Counted from the stretch's first letter, positions 12,706-21,700 are shown. The stretch is 21,872 nucleotides of DNA from an uncultured Bacilli bacterium (GCA_944373065.1 CALWAJ010000009.1:1-21872), one strand, 5' to 3'. Program-made: numbers and translations. Notes: generated from the letters alone by a model not told the origin.

Positions 12706-14053
12706 TGCTTTACGTAATAATTCTACTTTAGCACAGTCTATCTTGGAAGAAATAGGTAGTGAAGGACAAATTATGCGTAAATACTATCAAAGAAGACTTC
12801 CTGAAGATCCATCAAAAGACTACTATTACATTATTAGAGAAACTACTCCTATGCAGTCAGTGTTAGTAGAATATGGTTTTATTGATAATGCTAATGATAG
12901 AGTTAAATTACAAAATGATTTATTGAACTATGTGGAAGCGGTAGTTAGAGCGATAGCAGAGTATGCTGGTGTTCCTTATACTCCTCCTGAGGGTAGTGGT
13001 AATAACTTCTATACTGTAGTAAAAGGTGATAGTCTATGGAGTATTGCTAATCGTTTTGGAGTTACAGTCCAAGCTTTAAGAGATGCTAATAACTTAACTA
13101 GTGATGTGTTAAGTGTAGGGCAAATTTTAAGAATACCTGGTAGTAATGAAGGTGATGAAATTGTTCCTCCAAGTGGTAATGTTACTTATACTGTGCAAAG
13201 GGGAGATAGCCTTTGGAGTATAGCAAGTCGTTATGGAATAAGTGTTAATGATTTAAGACGTGCCAATAATCTTACTAGTGATACTTTAAGTATAGGGCAA
13301 GTTTTAATAATTCCAGGAGTAGGTAGTGGTAATGAAGGTAATGATAATATTACAGGACCATCTACTACTTATACTGTAGTAAAAGGTGATAGCTTGTGGA
13401 GTATTGCTAATCGTTTTGGAGTTACAGTCCAAGCTTTAAGAGATGCTAATAACTTAACAAGTGATGTGTTAAGTGTAGGGCAGGTATTAACTATACCAGG
13501 TGTTAGTGGCGAAGAAGATAATGGTGAAGATGAGGATAATGGGACAGTCTTTTATTATACAGTAGAGCGAGGAGATAGTCTTTGGAGTATAGCAAGACGT
13601 TTTGGGGTTACGGTTCAAGAAATAAGAGATGCTAATGATCTTACTAGTGATACTTTAAGTGTAGGGCAATCTTTAATAATACCAGGGATTAGTGCAGGAG
13701 ATGACTTAGAAGATAATGAAGAAAATGATACAGTTCCTACTACTTATACAGTACAATCTGGTGATAGCTTATGGAGTATTGCTAATCGTTTTGGGGTAAC
13801 TGTCAATGAATTAAAATCAGCTAATGGTTTAACATCTAACTTATTATCAGTTGGCCAAGTATTAATTATTCCTACAGCAGGTTCTAGTACTCCAGGTAGT
13901 CCAACTTATAATACCTATACAGTAGCCTCAGGTGACAGTTTATGGAGTATTGCTAATCGTTTTGGAACTACAGTTGATACTATTAAAACTTTAAATAATT
14001 TGACATCTAATTTACTATCCATTGGTCAAGTCTTACAAATACCAAATAATTGA
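12682..14053 (+). pseudogene. N-acetylmuramoyl-L-alanine amidase, 3' part with six LysM repeats
   Basis: This is the displaced remainder of the gene begun at 830. It contains the second half of the Amidase_3 fold (GGEGAEVIYALRN, YQRRLPEDPSKDYYYI, and VLVEYGF whose Glu at 12869-12871 is catalytic). Six LysM peptidoglycan-binding repeats follow, beginning near 13010, 13190, 13370, 13556, 13748 and 13916, joined by acidic Gly/Ser/Asp/Glu linkers. Each repeat has the GDSLWSIANRFG and LSVGQVLxIP signatures. No start codon with a ribosome site exists at the new 5' end: TTG 12743 and ATG 12773 are internal, so the piece is probably silent. The intact 547-residue enzyme would bind and trim peptidoglycan. 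Repeats 1 and 3 are nearly identical in DNA. Confidence 0.92.
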
Positions 14054-14074
14054 TGTAAAATCTAGTAAAAAGCA

Positions 14075-14103
14075 TTGATTTACCAAGGCTTTCATGCTAT
14101 CCT
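14075..14103 (+). promoter_or_regulatory. Probable HU promoter
   Basis: TTGATT (14075-14080), a 17-bp spacer and TATCCT (14098-14103) with TGC directly before it (extended -10). It gives a leader of about 40 nt to the AGGAGG of the HU gene. Confidence 0.45.
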
Positions 14104-14150
14104 TATTATGTAAGCAAGATACATGCTTAAATTAATAGGAGGTTTTATAA

Positions 14151-14423
14151 ATGAAAAAAGTAGAATTAGTTGAAGCTGTTGCAGAAAAAGCTGGTTTAAC
14201 TAAAGCTGATGCAACTCGTGCTATTGATGCTTTCTGTGAAACTATTACTGAAGCCTTAGCTAAAGGAGATAAAATTACATTAGTTGGATTTGGTACATTT
14301 AGTGTTTCAGAAAGAGCTGCTCGTGAAGGACGTAATCCTAGAACTGGTGAGACTGTTAGTATTGCAGCAAGAAATGCCGTTTCATTTAAAGCAGGATCTG
14401 CTCTTAAAGATGCAGTAAACTAA
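14151..14423 (+). CDS. hup: HU family DNA-binding protein
   Basis: A 90-residue histone-like protein, full length for the family. It opens with the dimerising helices (MKKVELVEAVAEKAGLTK), then GFGTF at the start of the beta arms and the conserved RNPRTG tip (61-66), which inserts in the DNA minor groove, and finishes with FKAGSALKDAVN. It bends and compacts DNA as a dimer and is normally abundant, in keeping with a strong AATAGGAGG ribosome site, its own promoter and a clean terminator. It is single-gene, not part of the amidase operon. Confidence 0.96.
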   Translation: MKKVELVEAVAEKAGLTKADATRAIDAFCETITEALAKGDKITLVGFGTFSVSERAAREGRNPRTGETVSIAARNAVSFKAGSALKDAVN

Positions 14424-14431
14424 AATAAAAT

Positions 14432-14452
14432 AAGCCTAAATGGCTTTTTTTC
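14432..14452 (+). terminator. Intrinsic terminator after HU
   Basis: AAGCC (14432-14436) / GGCTT (14442-14446), loop TAAAT, followed by TTTTTTCTTT. Confidence 0.7.
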
Positions 14453-14455
14453 TTT

Positions 14456-14710
14456 ATGATAATCTATTTAATTATTATTAATATTTTAACTTTTATTATG
14501 TATGGAGCAGATAAATTTTTTGCTATTAAACATTATTATAGAATTAGTGAAAAACTTCTATATTTGTTTAGTGTAATAGGAGGAGTTTTAGGAGCGTTAT
14601 TTGCAATGTTTTTCTTTAGACATAAAACCTTAAAATTAAAGTTTTATTTTGTTAATATTTTATTTTTGATACTATGGAGCGTGATAATATGGAAATGTTT
14701 ATACATTTAG
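14456..14710 (+). CDS. DUF1294 small membrane protein
   Basis: 84 residues with the DUF1294 signature: YGADKFFA near the start, ISEKLLYLFSVIGGVLGALFAM in the middle and FFRHKTLKLKFY after it, with hydrophobic spans at about 2-16, 33-53 and 63-80. The function of the family is unknown. ATG 14456 lies in the T-run of the HU terminator and has no ribosome site; it is the only start that keeps the first membrane span. The last 22 nt overlap the start of the ASCH gene. Confidence 0.8.
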   Translation: MIIYLIIINILTFIMYGADKFFAIKHYYRISEKLLYLFSVIGGVLGALFAMFFFRHKTLKLKFYFVNILFLILWSVIIWKCLYI

Positions 14711-15029
14711 ATAGTGATATATTTGATCTTGTCAAGAATGGTAAAAAGGATGTTGAAGTTAGACTTAATGATCCAAAAAGGAGAAACTTAAAAGTAGGTG
14801 ATACTTTAATATTTCTTAGAAGGCCTTTAGATGATGAAGAAATCAGAGCGAAAGTTTTATACTTAGATTATTTTGATACTTTTGATGCTTTAGCTAGTAA
14901 ATATAAAATGGAAAGACTTTATTTAGATAATATTACTAAAGAAGAATGTTAAATATTATGGAGAGATACTATACAAAAGAAGATGAAAAAGAATGGGGAG
15001 TAGTGGCAATTACTTTTAAAAAATCTTAA
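14689..15029 (+). pseudogene. ASCH-domain protein gene with an apparent 1-nt frameshift
   Basis: ASCH domains are small beta-barrel RNA-binding folds related to PUA. The first frame, from ATG 14689, has the core VKNGKKDVEVRLNDPKRRNLKVGDTLIF and ends prematurely at TAA 14950-14952 after ITKEEC. The -1 frame continues at once with LNIMERYYTKEDEKEWGVV and ends at 15029. That is how this family normally finishes (a Tyr-Tyr-Thr/Ser-Lys-Glu stretch followed by Gly-Val-Val). TGTTA where TGTTTA would be expected suggests loss of one T. The repaired protein would be 113 residues. No slippery heptamer is visible, so a mutation or assembly/sequencing error is likelier than programmed frameshifting. GGAG at 14676-14679 fits ATG 14689; ATG 14674 lacks a ribosome site. 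Confidence 0.75.
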
Positions 15030-15069
15030 TAGATGATAAAATGTATATGGAAAAGGTTGTGAGAAAGTA

Positions 15070-16209
15070 ATGTTAGATACGGCTTTAAAAGTTTTAAATA
15101 TAATAGAAGATAACTCTTATGAAGCATATATTGTAGGTGGTTTTGTTCGTGATTATATAATGGGCATTAAATCTAATGATGTTGATATTACGACTAATGC
15201 TAAACCTAAGGATTTAATTAAGATATTTCCTAATGCAAATATTGATAATGAGTTATATGGTTCTGTTACTATATATTATAATAATATAAAATTTGAGATT
15301 ACTACTTATAGGAAAGAAAACAATTATTTGGATAATAGACATCCTTTAGAAATTACTTATGTTAATGATTTAATTACAGATTTGAAAAGAAGAGATTTTA
15401 CTATTAATGCTATATGTATGGATAAAGAGGGAAATATTGTTGATTTATTAGACTTTAAGAAAGATATAAATAAAAAGATTATTAGAACGGTAATTGATCC
15501 TATGGAATCTTTTGCAACCGATGCTCTTAGGATATTAAGGGCTATCAGGTTTGCTACTACTTTAAAGTTTGAACTTTCTTCATCAGTAGTTGAAGCGATT
15601 GAAGAGAATAAATACTTACTTAATGACTTATCAATTCATAGAAAAAAAGAAGAGCTTGATAAGATATTTAGTAGTGTTAATATTGATATAGGACTTAAGC
15701 TATTAAAAACTTTAAATTTAGAGGATGTATTACAACTTAAAAACTTAGATAAAGTTAAGAGTTGTAGTCAGGTTATTGGTGTTTGGACAGTATTAGAAGT
15801 TGATGATATATATCCTTTTACAAGAAATGAATTACAGCTTATGAAAGAAATAAGAATTGTTATGAATGATAGTCCACTTAGTAAAGATAAACTTTATTAT
15901 TATGGATTATATGTATGTAGTGTAGCAGCTGAGATATTAGGTATAAATAAGAGAAAATTAATGAAAGTATATAAATCAATGAATATTCATAAAAGAAGTG
16001 ATATATTAATAGATTCTTATGATATTATGAATACTTTAAATATAAAAGAAGACCCTATTTTAAGTGATATATGGAAAGAGTTAGAAAAGGAAGTTCTTAA
16101 TGGTAGTGTTGATAATGAAAGAAATAAGTTGCTTTTTTCAGTTAAAAGGATATATACTAGTTTAGTAGTAAAGAAGGAGGAACTTAATGAGAGAGAAGCA
16201 TCTAATTAA
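15070..16209 (+). CDS. cca: CCA-adding enzyme (tRNA nucleotidyltransferase)
   Basis: A 379-residue class II nucleotidyltransferase that builds or repairs the 3' CCA end of tRNAs from CTP and ATP. GGFVRD (23-28) holds the nucleotide, DVD (37-39) supplies the metal-binding aspartates, RRDFT (107-111) is the base-selection region and DALRILRAIRF (151-161) the neck helix. The C-terminal part is divergent, as usual. The enzyme does not end in an HD domain, as expected for Bacilli. A weak GTGAGAAAG precedes ATG 15070. Its 3' end overlaps dnaD by 23 nt, so cca-dnaD-nth form one operon. Confidence 0.93.
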   Translation: MLDTALKVLNIIEDNSYEAYIVGGFVRDYIMGIKSNDVDITTNAKPKDLIKIFPNANIDNELYGSVTIYYNNIKFEITTYRKENNYLDNRHPLEITYVNDLITDLKRRDFTINAICMDKEGNIVDLLDFKKDINKKIIRTVIDPMESFATDALRILRAIRFATTLKFELSSSVVEAIEENKYLLNDLSIHRKKEELDKIFSSVNIDIGLKLLKTLNLEDVLQLKNLDKVKSCSQVIGVWTVLEVDDIYPFTRNELQLMKEIRIVMNDSPLSKDKLYYYGLYVCSVAAEILGINKRKLMKVYKSMNIHKRSDILIDSYDIMNTLNIKEDPILSDIWKELEKEVLNGSVDNERNKLLFSVKRIYTSLVVKKEELNEREASN

Positions 16210-16849
16210 TTTACTAATGGATGGTAGTATAGTTGTACCTTTAGACTTTTATAGAAGATATAAAGCGTTAAATATAAGTTTAGAAGAATTTATTTTTCTT
16301 ATGTATTTGAGAGGAAAAGGTAATTTGTTTCTTTTTGATCCTTCACAGATAGCTTTGGAACTTGGTTATGATACAATTAAAGTCCTAGAACTTATTTCCT
16401 CTTTGAGTGATAAAAAACTTTTATTGATAAGTACAGTGAAAAATGATAAAGGAATTGTTGAAGAAAAGGTCGATTTAAGTTTATTTTATGAAAGGCTTGC
16501 TGCTGTTATATTAGAAGATAATAATACTTTAGAAAAACAAATTGATAGTAGTGTTTTTTCAGCAATAGAAAAGGAATTTGGTAGAACTTTAAGTCCTAGT
16601 GAAATAGAATTTATTAAAGCTTGGTCTAGTAATTTTAGTAGTGATATTATTATAGAAGCAGTAAAAGAAGCAATGTTAAATGGTGTTTCTAGTATTAGAT
16701 ATATTGATAAGATTTTATATGAATGGGATAAGAAAGGATTAAAGACAGGGGAAGAGGTTAGACATTTCTTAAATAATAAAAAGAAAGAAATTAAAGAACC
16801 TGTAGAATTATTTGATTATGATTGGTTTGATGAAGATGAAGAAGAGTGA
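16187..16849 (+). CDS. dnaD: DnaD-like primosome/replication initiation protein
   Basis: 220 residues with the DnaD layout. The N-terminal winged-helix part (VPLDFYRRYKALNISLEEF) mediates oligomers. The C-terminal DnaD domain at about 121-185 ends with the family motif YIDKILYEW (172-180), which takes part in DNA binding. In Bacillus, DnaD acts with DnaA and DnaB to load the helicase. It ends with an acidic tail (DYDWFDEDEEE). ATG 16187 has AAGGAGG at good spacing inside cca. The following nth gene starts inside its last codons, reproducing the dnaD-nth pair of B. subtilis. Confidence 0.9.
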   Translation: MREKHLINLLMDGSIVVPLDFYRRYKALNISLEEFIFLMYLRGKGNLFLFDPSQIALELGYDTIKVLELISSLSDKKLLLISTVKNDKGIVEEKVDLSLFYERLAAVILEDNNTLEKQIDSSVFSAIEKEFGRTLSPSEIEFIKAWSSNFSSDIIIEAVKEAMLNGVSSIRYIDKILYEWDKKGLKTGEEVRHFLNNKKKEIKEPVELFDYDWFDEDEEE

Positions 16850-17471
16850 AAGAGTTAATATTATTAGAGATTATTTAAATGAATTATTTGAAAATCCTGT
16901 ATGTGAACTTAATTATAATAATGATTATCAACTATTAATTGCTATTGTCCTTAGTGCTCAAACTACTGATAAGAGAGTTAATAGTGTTACACCAATATTA
17001 TTTGGTAAGTATAATAGTTTAGAAAAACTTAGTAAAGCTGATATAAGTGATTTGGAAAATATTTTAAGACCAATAGGTTCTTTTAGGAAAAAGGCTATTT
17101 ATGTTAAAGAAATTGCTAATATATTAGTATCTAAGTATAATAGTGTTGTTCCTATTAATAGAAAAAAACTAGAGGAGTTTCCAGGAGTGGGGAGAAAGAC
17201 TGTTAATGTTTTCTTTAGTGAGTTTTGTAAAATTCCTGCTCTTGCTGTTGATACTCATGTAGAAAGGGTTTCTAAACGATTAGGTCTTGTTAAATATAAA
17301 GATAGTGTAAGAGAGATAGAAGAAAAATTAAAAAGGGCCTTTGACCGAGAAGAGTGGTCAAGAATTCATTTACAATTAGTGCTTTTTGGTAGATATTATT
17401 GTAAAGCTGTATCTCCTAATTGTAAGAATTGTAAATTAAAAGAGATTTGTGGATATGAAAAAAGAAGCTAA
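16836..17471 (+). CDS. nth: Endonuclease III (DNA glycosylase/AP lyase)
   Basis: 211 residues, the usual size. It removes oxidised pyrimidines and nicks abasic sites in base-excision repair. The helix-hairpin-helix FPGVGRKT carries catalytic Lys121 and VDTHVERV carries Asp139, almost exactly the E. coli positions (120 and 138). The C-terminal C-x6-C-x2-C-x5-C motif binds the 4Fe-4S cluster. ATG 16836 was chosen because MKKSERV aligns with the E. coli N-terminus; ATG 16830 is equally possible and 16812 looks too early. It overlaps dnaD by 14 nt and relies on coupled translation, with no clear ribosome site. Confidence 0.95.
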   Translation: MKKSERVNIIRDYLNELFENPVCELNYNNDYQLLIAIVLSAQTTDKRVNSVTPILFGKYNSLEKLSKADISDLENILRPIGSFRKKAIYVKEIANILVSKYNSVVPINRKKLEEFPGVGRKTVNVFFSEFCKIPALAVDTHVERVSKRLGLVKYKDSVREIEEKLKRAFDREEWSRIHLQLVLFGRYYCKAVSPNCKNCKLKEICGYEKRS

Positions 17472-17487
17472 ACTAGCTTCTTTTTCT
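17461..17487. terminator. Bidirectional intrinsic terminator between nth and ponA
   Basis: AGAAGCTA (17463-17470) / TAGCTTCT (17474-17481), loop AAC, with A-run on the left and T-run on the right, so it can serve both convergent units. The nth stop codon lies in the stem. Confidence 0.8.
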
Positions 17488-17488
17488 T

Positions 17489-20314
17489 TTATGTTTGAGG
17501 AGGGGTTGTAGTTCCCTCATCTGGAGTAGTACCAGTAACATTAACAGTTATACTTCCTGTTTCTTTTGTTTCTCCATCATACGTAAATCTATATTTTAAT
17601 GTGTAAGTTCCTGCAGTTGAAATAGTTGAGATAGAAGTTCCAATATTTGGAGAAATGCTTACTAATGTCCAATTACTTGTTTCGTTTGTGACATTGGTAG
17701 AGCCATCTAAAACTGTTATATAGTTTGTTATATCACTAATATTAAATGTATCTACATTTATATTACTTGATGTTATTTTTAAATTACTACTTTGTTTCTT
17801 TAATTCATAGGTAGCAGCATCACTATTTAGTCCGTCATATTTTTGGAAGGTTGCTACTACTTTATATGTACCATAAGGATTACTTGGATTATTAACAGTA
17901 TAACTAGTATTTGTTGTAAAGCCAAGTAGTGTATTATTAAAGTAAACATTGTATCCAAAGTTTCCATAAGATGAATCTACATTACCTGGATTAACAGCAT
18001 TCCATGATAGTTTTACATTACCATTTGAATATGTGGCAGTTAATCCTGAAGGTGTTGCTAAATTACTTGTTTCTTGACTTCCTTTAGGTTCATGGTCTTT
18101 TTTGAAATATTCATAGATAATACTTCCAGTATATCCTGTTCCTGCTATTCTTGCAGTAGAACTACCTGCGACTAATGGTACTCTTACAACACTATCTGGC
18201 ATTGTAAAGTCTTCTTTGTTAGATTCAAATACTTCATTTGCAATCGCTGTAAATAATCTATCTCTTTGTACTGTACCAGCGGTATTGTGACAATAATAAC
18301 CTTGAGCAACTGTTTCTTCATTAGTTTCTTTATATCCATACCACATAGCGATTGTGGTTTTAGTAGTATATCCTACAACCCATGAATCTCTAATTGCATC
18401 ATCAGCCATACCATATCTTTCAACTAGTTCTGCTGGGAAGTTAGTAGTACCTGTTTTCATTGCAACTTTATCCATGGCACCTCCGCCAGTGATGCTAGTA
18501 TCATCAAGCATGCTAGTAATCATATAAGCGGTAGAGTCTTCCATAACTTTAGTTTTTTCACTTTCATGTTCATATTCTTCACCACTAGAATTTATAACTA
18601 CTCTATTTACAGAATATGGTTCATTGTAATATCCTCCATTTGAAAATGCAGAATAAGCAGCGGCCATTTGTAAAGGATTTACTCCATCAAAGGCTCCTAA
18701 AGCATGAGCTTCATGAATCTTACCATTTTCTATTTCAGGCTCAATTCCTAATTTTTCTACAAATTCGATTATTTTTGAATTATCTACTTGTTGGAAAGCT
18801 TTTAAAGCAGGGATATTTCTTGATAGTGATAAGGCTCTTCTAGTTGTCATATTACCCATGAATTTACCATCCCAGTTATTTATTTCTTTTCCATTAGTAT
18901 AAGAATAAGGTTCATCAACAAACATTCTGTAGTTATCATTACCATCATTATAGCCAAAAGTAGAGGCATTGTTATATTCAATTAAAGGTCCATAGTCAAA
19001 TAGGGGCTTAGCAGTTGAACCTGGTTGCCTTACCATATCAGTTGCATAATTGAAAGTATTGACTCCAGTTTTATTTCTTCCTGCTCCAACAGCTAGTATT
19101 TTACCAGAGTCACTATCTAATACGGCAACACCACTTTGAATAACATCATTAATCCAGTTATAACTTTCACCGTTCATAACTCTGTTTAGACCATCTTGTT
19201 TTGTTCTATCTAAGTTTGTATATATTTTTACGGAAAGAGTATAAGGATTTATACCATATTTATCTTGAACTTCTGCAACAACAGTATCAATATAACCTTG
19301 ATATTCACTATTACTTGAGGCAGCAGCACTTTCATTATAATTAACTAGACTTTCAATACTAATAGAACTTGCTAATTCTCTTTCTTCTTCAGTAATATAG
19401 CCATGACGTTCCATTAGATAAAGTACAGTATTACGTCTTTTAGTAGCAGCTTTAATATTATCTTCATCAGTTGGTTTATAGGCGTTTGGTGCTTGGAACA
19501 TACCAGCGATTAGACTTGCTTCTGCTAAATTTAATTCACCAACCTCTTTATTAAAGTAGGCTTTAGCAGCTTGACTTACTCCATATATATTATCACCAAG
19601 GTTGTGATTATTGACATAAAATTCTATGATTTGTTCTTTAGTATAGTTCTTTTCTAGTTTAAAGATTGATAAGTAGATATCTTGGAACTTTCTTATTATT
19701 CCTTTAATACCTGTATCAACACTCGAAGTTAAACTGTTTTTTATAACTTGCATGGAAAGAGTAGAAGCACCACCAGCATCAGAGTTACCAGCAAGTTGAC
19801 CTAAAGACGCTTTGAAGAATCTTGGAGCATCAAATCCATTGTGTTGGAAGAATCTTGAATCTTCTGTAGCAACTATTGCATCTACTAAAACTTCAGGAAG
19901 TTCATCATAAGTAACTTTATCACGCATTTCACTACCTAGTTTAGCATATTCTTCATTATTGATATCATATAAAATACTTGGTTCACTACTATCTAGGTTT
20001 TCAACTTTAAATTTAGGATTAGCTGATATTGCAATATAAATCATAAAGACAATACCAGCAAGCATTCCTAATATTCCAAGAGAAAGGACAATTATTAAAA
20101 TTGTATTTACTATTTTTTTCTGTTTAGGTTTATTTCTTGTTTTATCTATAATTTTCGCTATTCCAAGAATTATTAGTATGCCTATACCCATAAAGGCTGT
20201 TACTAATAGTCCTAAAATAAAATAACTTACTATCATTAGAATAATAAACATAAGAGCAAATATCATAAATAAATTATTCTTTTTTAATTTCCTTTTTGTT
20301 TTTGTTTTCGCCAT
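17489..20314 (-). CDS. ponA: Class A penicillin-binding protein (glycosyltransferase/transpeptidase)
   Basis: A 941-residue bifunctional peptidoglycan synthase. Its N-terminus has three hydrophobic spans (about 15-33, 34-53, 70-96) where one is typical. The GT51 domain follows, with the catalytic Glu in ATEDSRFFQHNG (Glu151) and GGASTLSMQVIKN (181-193), a variant of the usual Gly-Gly-Ser-Thr motif. The transpeptidase has STAK (Ser433, Lys436), SRN (498-500) and KTGT (620-623). After it come an FN3-like domain (about 752-838) and a further Ig-like beta domain (about 845-926), ending in a Thr/Pro tail; these probably bind the wall. It lies 1 nt downstream of recU and is convergent with nth. In B. 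subtilis recU and ponA are likewise adjacent, near dnaD-nth. Confidence 0.94.
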   Translation of the reverse strand: MAKTKTKRKLKKNNLFMIFALMFIILMIVSYFILGLLVTAFMGIGILIILGIAKIIDKTRNKPKQKKIVNTILIIVLSLGILGMLAGIVFMIYIAISANPKFKVENLDSSEPSILYDINNEEYAKLGSEMRDKVTYDELPEVLVDAIVATEDSRFFQHNGFDAPRFFKASLGQLAGNSDAGGASTLSMQVIKNSLTSSVDTGIKGIIRKFQDIYLSIFKLEKNYTKEQIIEFYVNNHNLGDNIYGVSQAAKAYFNKEVGELNLAEASLIAGMFQAPNAYKPTDEDNIKAATKRRNTVLYLMERHGYITEEERELASSISIESLVNYNESAAASSNSEYQGYIDTVVAEVQDKYGINPYTLSVKIYTNLDRTKQDGLNRVMNGESYNWINDVIQSGVAVLDSDSGKILAVGAGRNKTGVNTFNYATDMVRQPGSTAKPLFDYGPLIEYNNASTFGYNDGNDNYRMFVDEPYSYTNGKEINNWDGKFMGNMTTRRALSLSRNIPALKAFQQVDNSKIIEFVEKLGIEPEIENGKIHEAHALGAFDGVNPLQMAAAYSAFSNGGYYNEPYSVNRVVINSSGEEYEHESEKTKVMEDSTAYMITSMLDDTSITGGGAMDKVAMKTGTTNFPAELVERYGMADDAIRDSWVVGYTTKTTIAMWYGYKETNEETVAQGYYCHNTAGTVQRDRLFTAIANEVFESNKEDFTMPDSVVRVPLVAGSSTARIAGTGYTGSIIYEYFKKDHEPKGSQETSNLATPSGLTATYSNGNVKLSWNAVNPGNVDSSYGNFGYNVYFNNTLLGFTTNTSYTVNNPSNPYGTYKVVATFQKYDGLNSDAATYELKKQSSNLKITSSNINVDTFNISDITNYITVLDGSTNVTNETSNWTLVSISPNIGTSISTISTAGTYTLKYRFTYDGETKETGSITVNVTGTTPDEGTTTPPQT

Positions 20315-20315
20315 A

Positions 20316-20882
20316 TTATTTTACCTCCAAAAAATTATCAACTACTTTTAAATAATCCAATCTAGGATTGTAGTTTTCTTTTATTAAATACCCTTTATCT
20401 TTAAAATATGTAAGGGGTATTGATTTCCTTTTTTGTTTTTCAGTAAAAGAAAAAAGGTCCTCTTCTTTTAATAAATACGTTTCATTAAGATTTGAAAAAC
20501 GTACAATTATAAATCCAATTCCCCCATGTCTTGTTATATTTTCTAAATGTTTTAATTGGTGAGGATGAATATTTGCAAGGGGAAAAGATGTTTTTTGTTT
20601 TGTTTCTTTGGCTTCGAAATCAATATATTTTCCTTTATATATACCATTATAGTCAGTGGTTGATGGTTCTTGATAAAAAGCTTCTTTAATTGTTGAGGTT
20701 CTATCTTTTCTAAAGTCAACTTTAGTGACTTTGATTGGAGTAGGCTTTTTATAGATATAAGCGATATCTTTTTCTCTATAGTAATTATTACTATGATTAA
20801 TATCATCTTCTAGAGTCATACCTCTATGACTATAATTTATAATTTGTCTGTGTTCTTTTTTTATCCCCGTAGGGTAATTCAT
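20316..20882 (-). CDS. recU: Holliday junction resolvase RecU
   Basis: 188 residues. RecU cuts four-way DNA junctions in recombinational repair and chromosome segregation. The opening NYPTGI and the RGMTLEDDINHSNNYY segment are typical, followed by the nuclease core TTDYNG (75-80) and YIDFEAKET (87-94), with acidic metal ligands and Lys92. FPLANIHPHQLKHLE follows as in relatives. GGTGATG is the ribosome site upstream of ATG 20882. Several TATAAT-like words lie just upstream (20890-20920) and may promote the recU-ponA operon. Confidence 0.93.
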   Translation of the reverse strand: MNYPTGIKKEHRQIINYSHRGMTLEDDINHSNNYYREKDIAYIYKKPTPIKVTKVDFRKDRTSTIKEAFYQEPSTTDYNGIYKGKYIDFEAKETKQKTSFPLANIHPHQLKHLENITRHGGIGFIIVRFSNLNETYLLKEEDLFSFTEKQKRKSIPLTYFKDKGYLIKENYNPRLDYLKVVDNFLEVK

Positions 20883-20931
20883 TTACATCACCTATTATAA
20901 TTATACTATAATTATGCTAAATTGGCTATAA

Positions 20932-21579
20932 TTATCTATTTCTTTTTCTTTTAACTTCATATATTTTTGTTGGCTTATCATTACATGTATCTATGCATTT
21001 ACTTATAAATGGCATATTATCATTTATATAACTTGTAATTGTTGGATAGTTATATTCTAAAATTATAAATTCATTTTGACATTCTTTTAAATAATTTTCA
21101 CTTTTAGAATTATCATTTTCTGTTAATGTGAAATCTTCTACTATATAATTTATTCCAAGATTATCTGATTTTTTGCTATTAATATTAGGCATAGATATCT
21201 TTTTAATTCCTAGATAGTTATCCTTTATTAAGAAAATGTGTTTTTGATTGTCAGCAATCATTTTAACAATAATCTTATCTAAATTATTTCGGTAAGAAAA
21301 GTCAAATTCATTTTTCTTAACATCACCTATTAATAAATGATCTAAGTAATAATTATTATTGTTATCTTTGTTGAAACTAATGGCTATAGTTTCTCCTTTA
21401 ATACGAATTCTTTCTTTATCATCATCTAATATTATTGTCTTTTCAATTTTTTTCTTTTTTAAATTTTCTATTTCAATATTATTTTTTGACAACATTAAAA
21501 TATATCCATTAGCTTCTAAAAAGCTTTTTAGTGAATCATTCATAATTAGATATAAAATAAATTCATTAGAAATTTCCAT
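20932..21579 (-). CDS. Unknown 215-residue soluble protein upstream of recU
   Basis: I do not recognise this protein. It is Lys/Asn/Ile-rich, has no signal peptide or membrane segment, and consists of alternating beta-like segments (KIEKTIILDDDKERIRIKG; YYLDHLLIGDVKK) followed by a less structured part with Lys/Arg at the end. ATG 21579 is preferred over GTG 21588 because GGAG sits 8 nt before it. It has a near-consensus promoter, so it is likely expressed and may be cotranscribed with recU, 50 nt downstream. A lineage-specific gene is likely. Confidence 0.65.
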   Translation of the reverse strand: MEISNEFILYLIMNDSLKSFLEANGYILMLSKNNIEIENLKKKKIEKTIILDDDKERIRIKGETIAISFNKDNNNNYYLDHLLIGDVKKNEFDFSYRNNLDKIIVKMIADNQKHIFLIKDNYLGIKKISMPNINSKKSDNLGINYIVEDFTLTENDNSKSENYLKECQNEFIILEYNYPTITSYINDNMPFISKCIDTCNDKPTKIYEVKRKRNR

Positions 21580-21602
21580 TTTAATCACTCCAAATTGATA
21601 TT

Positions 21603-21630
21603 ATTATACTTCTTCTAAAATATTTGTCAA
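21603..21630 (-). promoter_or_regulatory. Strong promoter for the unknown gene (minus strand)
   Basis: On the minus strand TTGACA (21630-21625), a 16-bp spacer and TATAAT (21608-21603) are both perfect consensus boxes. The leader would be about 20 nt. Confidence 0.75.
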
Positions 21631-21700
21631 AGTATTTTTTCTTTTGTCGAATTAGTGGATACTTATATTTATTTGTATTAGAATAGTAATGGTGATATTT

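Noticed and set aside
12743..14053. Stand-alone LysM protein starting at 12743
   Set aside because: The supposed start is an internal TTG with no ribosome site, and the upstream codons back to 12682 continue the amidase fold.
18616..18843. Plus-strand open frame inside ponA
   Set aside because: Antisense to the transpeptidase domain; no ribosome site.
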